Source: Pantoea allii (lineage in GTDB: Bacteria; Pseudomonadota; Gammaproteobacteria; Enterobacterales; Enterobacteriaceae). Taken from it: 64,000 nucleotides of DNA. Position numbers and translations under genes: made by a program. Positions 1-7,632 of this stretch are shown one piece after another. The DNA is taken from positions 1-64,000 of the forward strand of contig NZ_NTMH01000054.1 of NCBI RefSeq assembly GCF_002307475.1, in the 5' to 3' direction. Under the pieces are notes generated by a model that was not told the origin of the DNA, did not search any database, and saw only the letters and a list, made by a program, of their open reading frames with translations. How positions within the stretch are numbered: position 1 is the stretch's first letter; the number at the start of each line of letters is the position of its first letter.

Positions 1-102
1 TAACTCGCTTTGTTCAAAATCTGTTTGATTCATTTCTTCACGAGATGCGGACACGGCTTGCGGCTCAACAGGTGAGCCGGCGCTTGCAGAATGCAGATTC
101 AT
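1..102 (-). CDS. N-terminal fragment of a fourth gene in the lactonase operon (cut by window edge)
   Basis: An ATG at 102 on the minus strand opens a frame with no stop to the window edge, giving 34 residues starting MNLHSASAGSP and rich in Ser, Glu and Gln. A good Shine-Dalgarno (GGAGG) sits about 5 nt upstream, and the frame follows the lactonase stop after 38 nt in the same direction, so it is probably the next gene of that operon. The visible part is a polar, probably cytoplasmic leader with no recognisable domain. Operons of this type often carry a sugar-acid transporter of the major facilitator superfamily here, but that is inference from context only. Confidence 0.6.
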   Translation of the reverse strand, partial: MNLHSASAGSPVEPQAVSASREEMNQTDFEQSEL

Positions 103-140
103 GGTTGCCTCCGCTGCGTTCAGGAAACGCAGAGTTGTTC

Positions 141-1073
141 TCAGAGAAAAGCAGTGGAAAGGAAGGGCAGTGGGTGGCCTGGTGTTTTCATTGAACAGGT
201 AAGAATGCTGCCGCTGACGGATTCGGTAATAAACAGCTGCTGTAAATTTTCTCCACCAAAACAGAGATTAGTGGTGGAGCGTCCGGCGGGGCTGGTGAGG
301 ATTTCTGCAGGCTCAGCCAGATCGTTGAGCAGCCAGACGCGGCCCAGGCCCGGATTGGCAATCAGCAGCTCGCCGCGCGCGTTCATCGCTAACCCGTCGG
401 GACCGCTGGGTCCGTGCGAGGTAAAATATTGACCGACCTTGCTGATCGAACCCTCTCGCTGAAGCGGCACGCGCCAGATTGAGTTACCGCGCGTCATGGC
501 GACATACAGCACCTTTTCATCTGGCGACAGAACCAGCCCGTTTGGGCTGGGGCAGTTATCCAGCAGGATATCCAGTCGGCCGTCCTGGCTGAGCCGGTAA
601 ACCCGTCCGGTGGGATCGTGCAGCCCGGTTTGCCCTTGATCGGTGAAGTAAAGATTCCCGCGACTGTCAGGCGTTAAATCGTTAACGCCACGAAAACTCT
701 CGCTATTGCGGCGCGACAGCCAGGGGGTGATCGTTTGCGTTTTAAGACAAAGCTTCATTAACCCGTGACGATAATCCGTAATCAGAAGCGTATCCGGGTC
801 GGTGAGTTTCATGCCGTTGGGTTCGCCGTCGTACTGCATGACGATCTCCCAGTTGCCTGCCATATCGACCCGGAATATCCGGCCAAAGGGGATGTCGGTC
901 AGGTACAGACAGCCCGAAGGATGCCAGACCGGCCCTTCCAGAAACGAATCGGTAAGCTGGCCGCCGCGATTGGCGGCAGCCCAGGTATTGTTGCTGTCGG
1001 GGACGCGGAAACGGTCAGGCAGCCGGGTGAAAATCGTTGTCTGCCTGACTTCCGCTGTTGTCAGGCACATCAT
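141..1073 (-). CDS. SMP-30/gluconolactonase/LRE family protein
   Basis: Predicted sugar lactonase of 310 residues with the six-bladed beta-propeller of the SMP-30/gluconolaconase family, which opens aldonolactones to the free acid using a bound divalent metal. Family marks include the EGPVWHPSG segment near residue 46 (metal-binding Glu of blade 1), NDLTPDSRGNLYFTD near 131, SPNGLVLSPDEKVLYV near 177 and GPDGLAMNARGELLIA near 225. There is no signal peptide, so it is probably cytoplasmic. Its ATG overlaps the upstream dehydrogenase stop (ATGA), so the two are translationally coupled. With a 2-hydroxyacid dehydrogenase and an RraA-type aldolase it fits a sugar-acid breakdown route. The substrate cannot be read from the sequence. 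Confidence 0.85.
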   Translation of the reverse strand: MMCLTTAEVRQTTIFTRLPDRFRVPDSNNTWAAANRGGQLTDSFLEGPVWHPSGCLYLTDIPFGRIFRVDMAGNWEIVMQYDGEPNGMKLTDPDTLLITDYRHGLMKLCLKTQTITPWLSRRNSESFRGVNDLTPDSRGNLYFTDQGQTGLHDPTGRVYRLSQDGRLDILLDNCPSPNGLVLSPDEKVLYVAMTRGNSIWRVPLQREGSISKVGQYFTSHGPSGPDGLAMNARGELLIANPGLGRVWLLNDLAEPAEILTSPAGRSTTNLCFGGENLQQLFITESVSGSILTCSMKTPGHPLPFLSTAFL

Positions 1074-2008
1074 ACGGTGGCTTCCTTTTGCGCTAAGACC
1101 TTGAGCAGATTGGTCACGGAGGCGGTGCCCATTTTCACATAAGAGTTATCGCTTACGCCGCCGATGTGCGGGGTAATGATGACGTTTTCGACAGACTGCC
1201 AGATGTGCGGCGCAGTAAGAGGTTCAACGGTGAAACTGTCCAGGGCGGCGCCACGGAGTCTGCCGCTCTTAAGGGCCCGAATCAGGGCATCATCATCAAT
1301 CAGTCCGCCACGTGCGGTGTTGATCAGAACGGCGCCGGGTTTGAACTGGGCCAGCGCCTGTTCATTAATCATCTTGCTATTTTGCGCGGTAAGGGGACAG
1401 TGCAGCGACACAATATCTGCGCGTGCATACAGCGTGGCTAAATCATCCACCTGCTCACAGCCCGCGGGCAAGGTTTTCGCCCAGGGATCGTAAGCAATAA
1501 CCTGCATGCCAAACACGCGACCAATATCCGCCACCCGGCCGCCAATCGCGCCCAGCCCGACGAGCCCGAGCGTCCGACCTTCCAGTTCAAGTGACTTGTG
1601 GGTGGATTTATCCCAGTGTCCCTCACGCATCCGGCGATCCAGCGGGAGCAGGGATTTTGTGCAGGCCAGAATCAGTGCCCAGGTATGTTCAGCCACCGCC
1701 GCCGCATTGGCGCCTGGCGCAGACTGGACGCTGATGTTGCGTTCGCCCGCCGCATCTTGATCAATGACGTCAATGCCGCTGCCATGCTTGGAGATCACGC
1801 GCAGCGCAGGCGCGGCATCCATAATGCGTGCGTTGATTTTTCCATAGCGCACCACGATCCCAACGGGATTATACTGCTGGCACAGCGTGAATAAGTCGTC
1901 TTCAGACGGCTTACTGCCCGCAAAAACCACCTCATAATTGTCCAGCATCGCGAGCGCGGCGGGGGCAAGATCTTCGCCAGTTACGATGACGGTGTCCTGT
2001 TTGCGCAT
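1070..2008 (-). CDS. D-2-hydroxyacid dehydrogenase (SerA/PDXG-like family)
   Basis: NAD(P)-dependent D-2-hydroxyacid dehydrogenase of 312 residues. The Rossmann fingerprint GLVGLGAIGGRVADIGR lies near residue 150. The catalytic Arg is in INTARGGLIDDDAL near 230, and the catalytic His is in ITPHIGGVSDNSY near 280. The lid domain with VVRYGKINARIMDAAP and the HGSGIDVID segment is typical of the phosphoglycerate dehydrogenase-like branch that lacks the C-terminal ACT domain. The start overlaps the RraA-family stop by one base (TGATG) and the end overlaps the lactonase start, so the three genes form one tightly packed unit. Probable role: oxidation or reduction of a sugar-acid derived 2-hydroxyacid. 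Substrate unknown. Confidence 0.85.
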   Translation of the reverse strand: MRKQDTVIVTGEDLAPAALAMLDNYEVVFAGSKPSEDDLFTLCQQYNPVGIVVRYGKINARIMDAAPALRVISKHGSGIDVIDQDAAGERNISVQSAPGANAAAVAEHTWALILACTKSLLPLDRRMREGHWDKSTHKSLELEGRTLGLVGLGAIGGRVADIGRVFGMQVIAYDPWAKTLPAGCEQVDDLATLYARADIVSLHCPLTAQNSKMINEQALAQFKPGAVLINTARGGLIDDDALIRALKSGRLRGAALDSFTVEPLTAPHIWQSVENVIITPHIGGVSDNSYVKMGTASVTNLLKVLAQKEATV

Positions 2009-2700
2009 CAGAGTTCCTCCCCTTCCGCTAACATGCCAGCTGCACGCAGTGCACCGTTCAGCCAGCCCGGTCTTTTGTCCCCCGCTTTGATCGCGGCAAT
2101 ACGACGGGTTTCCATATCCAGCTTTTTCGCCGCGAGTGCTAATACTATTTCAACGTCGTCGCGCGGCACGACCACCACGCCATCGATATCCCCGACTACC
2201 AGATCGCCCGCGTTAATCGTGGCACCGGCAACGGAAACGGGATAATTCACGCGCCCGGGAATCGACTTGGTTGGGCCACAAGGGTTAAGGCCTGCGGAAA
2301 AAACAGGGTAGGTGTGCGTGCTGAGTGCATCGGCATCCCTGACTGCGCCATCGATGATGATGCCAGCAATGCCTGACGCTTCGGCCTGGGTTGCCATAAT
2401 CTCGCCCAATAGCGCGCAGCTGATATCACCTTTACCATCAACCACGATGACGTCACCAGGTTTGGCAACCGCCAGCGCAGCATGGATCGCCAGGTTATCA
2501 CCGGGACGAACCTCGACGGTCACTGCCGGACCCGCCACTTTCATATGTGCACCCAACGGCTTGATGCGGCCATGAAGTGTGCCCCTTCTGCCTGCCACAT
2601 CAGCAATAATCGCGGCCTGAAATTCAGCCGCGCGTCTGACATAATCAGCGCTGACTCGCGTAACTTCACGGTTAATCATGGGTTTTTCATTAGCGGACAT
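2008..2700 (-). CDS. RraA-like HMG/CHA-type aldolase family protein
   Basis: 230-residue member of the RraA/4-carboxy-4-hydroxy-2-oxoadipate aldolase fold. The class II pyruvate aldolases of this family carry an acidic residue, 20 spacer residues and then Arg-Asp. Here Glu of GEIMATQ is followed exactly 20 residues later by RD in IIDGAVRDAD. This favours an active aldolase or decarboxylase over the RNase E inhibitor RraA, which lacks it. The start chosen at 2700 (MSANEKP) has GAGG 7 nt upstream; an in-frame ATG four codons earlier overlaps that Shine-Dalgarno. It is the first gene of the lactonase operon and divergent from the IclR regulator. Probable role: retro-aldol cleavage of an oxo-acid made by the downstream enzymes. 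Confidence 0.8.
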   Translation of the reverse strand: MSANEKPMINREVTRVSADYVRRAAEFQAAIIADVAGRRGTLHGRIKPLGAHMKVAGPAVTVEVRPGDNLAIHAALAVAKPGDVIVVDGKGDISCALLGEIMATQAEASGIAGIIIDGAVRDADALSTHTYPVFSAGLNPCGPTKSIPGRVNYPVSVAGATINAGDLVVGDIDGVVVVPRDDVEIVLALAAKKLDMETRRIAAIKAGDKRPGWLNGALRAAGMLAEGEEL

Positions 2701-2712
2701 AGCGTACCTCAT

Positions 2713-2871
2713 AGGTTGTTTTACACAGTAAAACCAGGTTGTACATTATGAAACCACTATATCGGTGATACTGACGATGACGCCAGTGTTGCGAGCTTGT
2801 TTGTGATGTAAACAAGATGTGACTCACAGTTTCGGGTACACTCGGTTCCAGCAAAAATCAGGAGAAGCAAA
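2713..2871. promoter_or_regulatory. Divergent promoter region between iclR-type regulator and catabolic operon
   Basis: This 159-bp gap separates two divergent transcription units and must hold both promoters. An 11-bp perfect palindrome TGTGACTCACA lies at 2818-2828, with a further TGTGA half-site a few bases upstream (TTTGTGATGTAAACAA). The spacing does not fit a canonical CRP site (TGTGA-N6-TCACA), so an IclR-family operator is the simpler reading. This is inference; no experimental site is known to me. Confidence 0.4.
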
Positions 2872-3588
2872 ATGGGAAATGAAGGCGTTAATGCTGTAGA
2901 GAAGGCACTGGCCTTGCTGGACTGTTTTAAGCCAGGCGAAGAGAGTCTGTCACTCACGGCGTTGTCACAGCTTTCGGGTTACCATAAAACCACCGTTTAT
3001 CGCCTGATGAATTCGCTGGAACGCATGAGTTATGTGGTCAGAAGGGAGAATGGCATTTATACCCTGGGGCCAAGGTTGCTGTATCTGGGCAAGCTGTATG
3101 AACAGTCGTTTCATCTGGCCAGCGTGGTTCAGCCCGAGCTGCAGTCGCTGGCCTCGGCAACAAACGAAAGCGCCAGCTGGTATGTGATTGATAACGGCCA
3201 GCGTCTTTGTGTCTTCCGTGCGGAGTCGTCGGACGGTTTGCGCCATACGCGACTGCCTGGCTCGCTTTATCCGCTGGATAACTCGGCGATTAGCCAGGTG
3301 CTGCGTCACTGGGGAATGGGCGAAAGCTTGTTTACTGACGTGCCCGATTTACCGCTCTATACCTCAGGCGCGCGCGATCCGCATACTGCCGCCTTTGCCA
3401 TCCCGGTGTTTGGCGAAGGGGATAAATTAACGGCAGCCCTTGCGCTGACGGGGCCATCGTCACGATTAACCCTGGATCGTAAAGCGGCAGGGCTGGGCGA
3501 CCTGATGCGGGACAGTGCGGCCAGACTGTCGGCCCAACTGGGCGCGAGAAAACCTTTCTGTGATTTCGTTTATGCACGTAGCGCGTGA
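2872..3588 (+). CDS. IclR family transcriptional regulator
   Basis: 238-residue IclR-type repressor/activator. An N-terminal winged helix spans about residues 5-65 (VEKALALLDCF, then LTALSQLSGYHKTTVYRLMNSL as helix-turn-helix). The C-terminal IclR effector domain follows from about 85. A clear AGGAG lies 7 nt before the ATG. The gene is transcribed away from the lactonase operon, the usual arrangement for a local regulator that senses a pathway intermediate. The effector-binding half is shorter and more divergent than in IclR or KdgR, so the ligand cannot be guessed. Confidence 0.88.
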   Translation: MGNEGVNAVEKALALLDCFKPGEESLSLTALSQLSGYHKTTVYRLMNSLERMSYVVRRENGIYTLGPRLLYLGKLYEQSFHLASVVQPELQSLASATNESASWYVIDNGQRLCVFRAESSDGLRHTRLPGSLYPLDNSAISQVLRHWGMGESLFTDVPDLPLYTSGARDPHTAAFAIPVFGEGDKLTAALALTGPSSRLTLDRKAAGLGDLMRDSAARLSAQLGARKPFCDFVYARSA

Positions 3589-3720
3589 AAAGCGTACGGC
3601 AAAAAACACGCATTCTGTAGGCCCACATTAGCGCAGACGCGGCTGACAGGCGGATGGTTGCCCGACATGAGCGTGACAGGGCCGGGGAACACCGCCGGCG
3701 TTCATGCTCAGTGCACAGGA

Positions 3721-4479
3721 TTAACGGTAGTAAACCGCAATATGTTGCCCCGCCACGGTTTCAACCGCGACAGGTATTTCAAAAAGGCGTTCGATCAGAT
3801 CGGGTTTCATCATTTCAGCGGGGGTGCCTCTGAAAAAAACCTCACCCTTTTTCATGGCGATAATATGGTCTGAATAGGTCGAGGCGAAGTTAATATCATG
3901 GATGACCAGGATAATGGATTTTCCCAGCTCGTCAGCGGCGCGCCGTAACTGCTTCATCATGGTGACGCTGTGTTTCATATCAAGATTATTCAGCGGCTCA
4001 TCCAGCAGAACGTATTTGGTATTTTGACACAGCACCATGGCGACAAAGGCGCGCTGCCGCTGTCCTCCGGACAGTTCATCAAGATACCGCTCGGCCAGTG
4101 GCAGTAAATCCAGAAAATATAATGCCTGATGAATATGATGCTTATCGTTTTCCGTTATGCGCCCTTTTGAATAGGGATAGCGGCCAAAACTCACCAGATC
4201 GTAAACCGTGAGTCGGCTGGTAAAATGATTATCCTGCCGCAGGACTGACATGATTTTCGCCAGCTTCTCGCTGTGCGTTTCATTGACGACCAGCGAGTCG
4301 ATCCTGACCTCGCCACTGTCGGGCATCATCAGGCGGCTAATGACTGACAGTAATGTGGATTTACCGGCCCCATTAGGCCCGATGATTGAGGTGATACCGG
4401 ATGAGGGCAGGGTTTCATTAATGTTTTTAAGGACAGATAAGGGTCCGTACGCTTTATTAACATTTGCAACTTCAATCAC
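3721..4479 (-). CDS. Iron-siderophore ABC transporter, ATP-binding subunit
   Basis: 252-residue ATPase of the FecE/FepC/BtuD type that powers siderophore import through the two permeases encoded just upstream. Walker A is GPNGAGKSTL (about residues 35-44), the signature is LSGGQRQRAFVA (about 136), and Walker B is VLLDEPLNNLD (about 156), followed by the H-loop in ILVIHDINFAS (about 190). The start overlaps the preceding permease stop (ATGA), so translation is coupled. It is the last gene of a four-gene uptake operon. Sequence character resembles the VctC/CeuD/YclP group that serves catecholate siderophores; that assignment is from memory of the family. Confidence 0.9.
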   Translation of the reverse strand: MIEVANVNKAYGPLSVLKNINETLPSSGITSIIGPNGAGKSTLLSVISRLMMPDSGEVRIDSLVVNETHSEKLAKIMSVLRQDNHFTSRLTVYDLVSFGRYPYSKGRITENDKHHIHQALYFLDLLPLAERYLDELSGGQRQRAFVAMVLCQNTKYVLLDEPLNNLDMKHSVTMMKQLRRAADELGKSIILVIHDINFASTYSDHIIAMKKGEVFFRGTPAEMMKPDLIERLFEIPVAVETVAGQHIAVYYR

Positions 4480-5468
4480 GTCGCCACCTTTTTCAGAACC
4501 AGATAAATAAAGAGCCCACCGCCAAAGAATTCAATAATAACGGACAGCGTTCCCGCCATGTTGAACAACTGCTCCAGGAGCAACTGTCCGCCCGTCAGCA
4601 TAATGATGCCAATAAGAATCGCCCCCGGTAGCAAATAACCATGACGCCAGGAGCCCACCACCGGCCAGGCAAGGTTAACCACCAACAGTCCCAGAAACGT
4701 CATCGGCCCGACCAGCGCGGTTGAAATCGCCACCAGCAGCGAAATCAGCAGCAGCAGGCCGGTCACATAATGTTGATAGGGCACGCCCAGTGCCGTCGCG
4801 CTATTGCGCCCTAGCGCAATGACGTCAAGGCGATGCCGAAGCCGCCAGACGATAACGGTGATCGCAACAATCATCATGGCTGAAATGGCCAGTACCTCAG
4901 CATCAGCATGGGTAAAGGTGGCAAACATCCGGCTTTGCAGCACGGCAAATTCGCCAGGTGACAGTAAGCGCTGCATCAGACCGGAAAGGCTGCGAAACAG
5001 CGTGCCGAACACCAGGCCAGTTAACAATACCCGGTGAAGATCCAGCCCACTGCGGTTGAATAACCAGCGGTAGAGCAGCGTAGCAAAGATCATTAACAGC
5101 GCCGTTTCGCCAAGAAACTGCACCACGCTGCCCATCTGACTCAGTTGCGAAAGCTGAATAAAAAACACCAACAGGGTTTGGAGAAAGACAAAGAGTGACT
5201 CAAGCCCCATCACCGACGGCGACAGAATGCGGTTTTGCGTAATGGTCTGGAAAAGCAGCGTGCTGATTCCGGATGCAAAGGCGACCAGTACGATGGTTAA
5301 TAAAATCTGCCCTCGGTGTTTCAGTATGTAGCTGATATTTCCCTGCAGATGCAGTGTCATAAAGACCAGGGATAATACGACCGCAAGCAGCGCCAATATC
5401 CACAACCGCTTCACAGGCGATTGTGCCGCTCTCGGGGCGTGGGACGGTTGCAACAGGTCAGTTGGCAT
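4476..5468 (-). CDS. Iron-siderophore ABC transporter permease (FecCD family)
   Basis: 330-residue integral membrane protein with about nine or ten hydrophobic segments, the FecCD/BtuC permease fold of the inner membrane. The cytoplasmic coupling region that contacts the ATPase is represented by the GPMTFLGLLVVNLAWPVVG stretch near residue 257. The proline-rich N-terminus before the first membrane span (about residue 25) is longer than usual and soluble. It overlaps the first permease by 11 bp and the ATPase by 4 bp, so all are translationally coupled. Paired with the other permease it should form a heterodimeric channel. Confidence 0.88.
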   Translation of the reverse strand: MPTDLLQPSHAPRAAQSPVKRLWILALLAVVLSLVFMTLHLQGNISYILKHRGQILLTIVLVAFASGISTLLFQTITQNRILSPSVMGLESLFVFLQTLLVFFIQLSQLSQMGSVVQFLGETALLMIFATLLYRWLFNRSGLDLHRVLLTGLVFGTLFRSLSGLMQRLLSPGEFAVLQSRMFATFTHADAEVLAISAMMIVAITVIVWRLRHRLDVIALGRNSATALGVPYQHYVTGLLLLISLLVAISTALVGPMTFLGLLVVNLAWPVVGSWRHGYLLPGAILIGIIMLTGGQLLLEQLFNMAGTLSVIIEFFGGGLFIYLVLKKVAT

Positions 5469-6417
5469 AGCGCTTTCCCCTGATAATCAGCACCAGAAAA
5501 ACGGCTGCGCCCAGCACGCCGAGTAAGGCGCTGACCGGAATTTCAAAGGGATAAATAATCAGCCGTCCCAGGATATCGCAGCTCAATACCAACATGGCGC
5601 CTGTCATGGCGACCCAGGGCACGGTTCGTCGCAAATTATCGCCAAAAATCATGCTGACAATATTCGGGACGATCAATCCCAGGAAAGGTAAAACACCGAC
5701 CACAACGATAACCACGCCGCTGGCGATGGCGATCATGGCCATGCCCGTTAACTGAATCTTGCGGTAGTTAAGCCCGACGTTAACAGAAAAATCATGGCCC
5801 AGGCCGGCCACCGTGAACCGATCGGCAATGAAGGCCGCCAGCAGGGTAATCAGCCCGACAATCCAGAGCAGCTCATAGCGTCCCTGCATCACGCTGGAAA
5901 AGTCACCGGATTCCCAACTGCCCAGGGATTGCAGGATATCAAACTGCATCCCCAAAAATGTCGTCACGGAACTGAAAACAGCCCCCAGCATGATGCCTGT
6001 AAGCGGCACGATAAAAGCGCTTTTCTGACGGATGTGTTGAATGAGCAGCATAAACAGCACCGTGCCAGCCAGGGCAAACAGGGACGCGATGCACATTTTG
6101 ACGATGACGGGCGCGGCGGGATACCAGACCATCACCAGCAAAAGCCCCAGGCTTGCGGATTGCGTGGTGCCCACGACCGAAGGCTCAACAAAGCGGTTTT
6201 GCGTCAGCATCTGCATGATCTGGCCCGCGACACTCATCGCACTACCGGCCAGCACCAGCGCGACGGTACGCGGAAAGCGGCTGATAAACAGAATGTCCCG
6301 CATCTCTGCATCTTGCCACAGGTCGATTAATGACACGCGGGTTACGCCCGTCACTAAGCTCAGAATAACCAGCGCAGCCAGCAGGCCCAGGCTGACAAGA
6401 TAAGCCCCGTATTTCAT
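5458..6417 (-). CDS. Iron-siderophore ABC transporter permease (FecCD family)
   Basis: 319-residue FecCD-type permease, partner of the downstream one. The family segment RFPRTVALVLAGSAMSVAG is near residue 48 (the conserved R-x-PR start of the domain) and the coupling-helix region VGVLPFLGLIVPNIV is near 240. The ATG directly abuts the stop of the binding-protein gene (TGAATG), indicating coupled translation. Together with the second permease, the ATPase and the periplasmic binding protein it forms one importer for ferric siderophore delivered by the TonB-dependent receptor at 7633-9780. Confidence 0.88.
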   Translation of the reverse strand: MKYGAYLVSLGLLAALVILSLVTGVTRVSLIDLWQDAEMRDILFISRFPRTVALVLAGSAMSVAGQIMQMLTQNRFVEPSVVGTTQSASLGLLLVMVWYPAAPVIVKMCIASLFALAGTVLFMLLIQHIRQKSAFIVPLTGIMLGAVFSSVTTFLGMQFDILQSLGSWESGDFSSVMQGRYELLWIVGLITLLAAFIADRFTVAGLGHDFSVNVGLNYRKIQLTGMAMIAIASGVVIVVVGVLPFLGLIVPNIVSMIFGDNLRRTVPWVAMTGAMLVLSCDILGRLIIYPFEIPVSALLGVLGAAVFLVLIIRGKRYAN

Positions 6418-7359
6418 TCAGGGCTGGTTCCCGGCCGCGATCAGGTGCTGCCTGATCTGCTTCATCATGAGGCTGTAGCTCTGGATTCCACCGGCAATAT
6501 ACAGCGAGGCGGAATCCAGATAGATAATTTGCTGCTTTTTCCAGGCGGTGGTGCGGCGCACCAGCGGATTATCCAGTACCTGGCGGGCCGACAGGCCTTC
6601 TTTGCTGCCGATGGCGCTGTCACGATCCAGAACGAACAGCCAGTCGGGGTTGGCCTGCATGATCAGCTCGGGTGAAATGGCATTGCCATGTTTACTGGCG
6701 TTTGGCATAGCGAGTGCAGGTTTGAACTGCAGCACATCAAAAATAAAACCAAAGCGGGAGTGCGGCGTGTAGGCGCTGAGTTTGCCTCCGTTTACCATTA
6801 ACATCATGGCGCTGCCCGACTGAGCGGCGGCGGTGCGAAGGTCTGCAATTTGTGCATTAAAGGCGCTTAAAACGGCCTTTGCCTGCGCCTGTTTACCAAA
6901 GATCTCCCCCAGTTGCGTAGTACGCTGTGTCAGACTTGCCATGACATTGTTCGGGTCAAGATCCAGCGAAACGGTTGGGGCGATATCGCTGAGTTTGGTG
7001 TAGGCCGCAAGGGCTCTGCCACCCGCAACGATCACATCCGGCCCGGCAGCGCTTAAGGCTTCATAGTTTGGCTCAAACAGCGTGCCGGCATTGAAATAGT
7101 CATGGCTGTTGTATTTAGCCAGATGCGCCGGATAGGTGAAACCGGATTGCGCGACGCCCGCAGGATTAATGCCTAACGCATCGGCAATATCCAGCGTGGC
7201 CGGATTCAGGATCACCACGCGTTGGGGATGCAGCGGCAGCGCGGTGGTTCCCTGTAGATGCGTGACGCTGACCGTTTGTGCTGCCTGGGCAGAAGCCGGA
7301 GGGAAAACGGTCAGTATGCAGGCCAGGGTAAATAAAATCGTCAGAAGAGGGAAACGCAT
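6418..7359 (-). CDS. Siderophore-binding periplasmic protein (FatB/CeuE/YclQ type)
   Basis: 313-residue substrate-binding protein of the cluster that includes FatB, CeuE, VctP and YclQ. A Sec signal peptide (basic MRF, hydrophobic core, cleavage near AQA-AQ at about residue 26) takes it to the periplasm. The binding-protein core begins LHPQRVVILNPATLDIADALG, and GPDVIVAGGRALAAY corresponds to the hinge-proximal strand. The start at 7359 is chosen because AAGGAG lies 6 nt upstream; a longer frame adds ten unlikely residues before it. First gene of the transporter operon; a weak Fur-like sequence lies near 7413-7428. The family mostly binds catecholate or mixed siderophores, but the ligand is not shown. 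Confidence 0.87.
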   Translation of the reverse strand: MRFPLLTILFTLACILTVFPPASAQAAQTVSVTHLQGTTALPLHPQRVVILNPATLDIADALGINPAGVAQSGFTYPAHLAKYNSHDYFNAGTLFEPNYEALSAAGPDVIVAGGRALAAYTKLSDIAPTVSLDLDPNNVMASLTQRTTQLGEIFGKQAQAKAVLSAFNAQIADLRTAAAQSGSAMMLMVNGGKLSAYTPHSRFGFIFDVLQFKPALAMPNASKHGNAISPELIMQANPDWLFVLDRDSAIGSKEGLSARQVLDNPLVRRTTAWKKQQIIYLDSASLYIAGGIQSYSLMMKQIRQHLIAAGNQP

Positions 7360-7632
7360 AAGTTCTCCTTGCGCGTTGCTTTTATCCATGGGAAAGCATT
7401 CGTAGTCGGTTATAAATAATCGTTAATCTGTGCGTCAGGTCAGATAACCGGCGCGCCTTGCCTGTATGACGCTCAACGTGCCAGCACCGCTTACTCTCAG
7501 GCCGCAATAAATAAAACGTGATGCTGGCATCTGTTAACGTTCAGGTTTTATATCGCCATACCGGGCTGGTTTACCTGAATCATCCTTTTCAAAACGCCGT
7601 TAATGCAGCGGCCTGATAACAAAGCAGGGCGA

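Noticed and set aside
2811..2835. CRP site in the iclR divergent promoter
   Set aside because: TGTGA and TCACA are only one base apart in the palindrome, not six, so the standard CRP spacing is not met.
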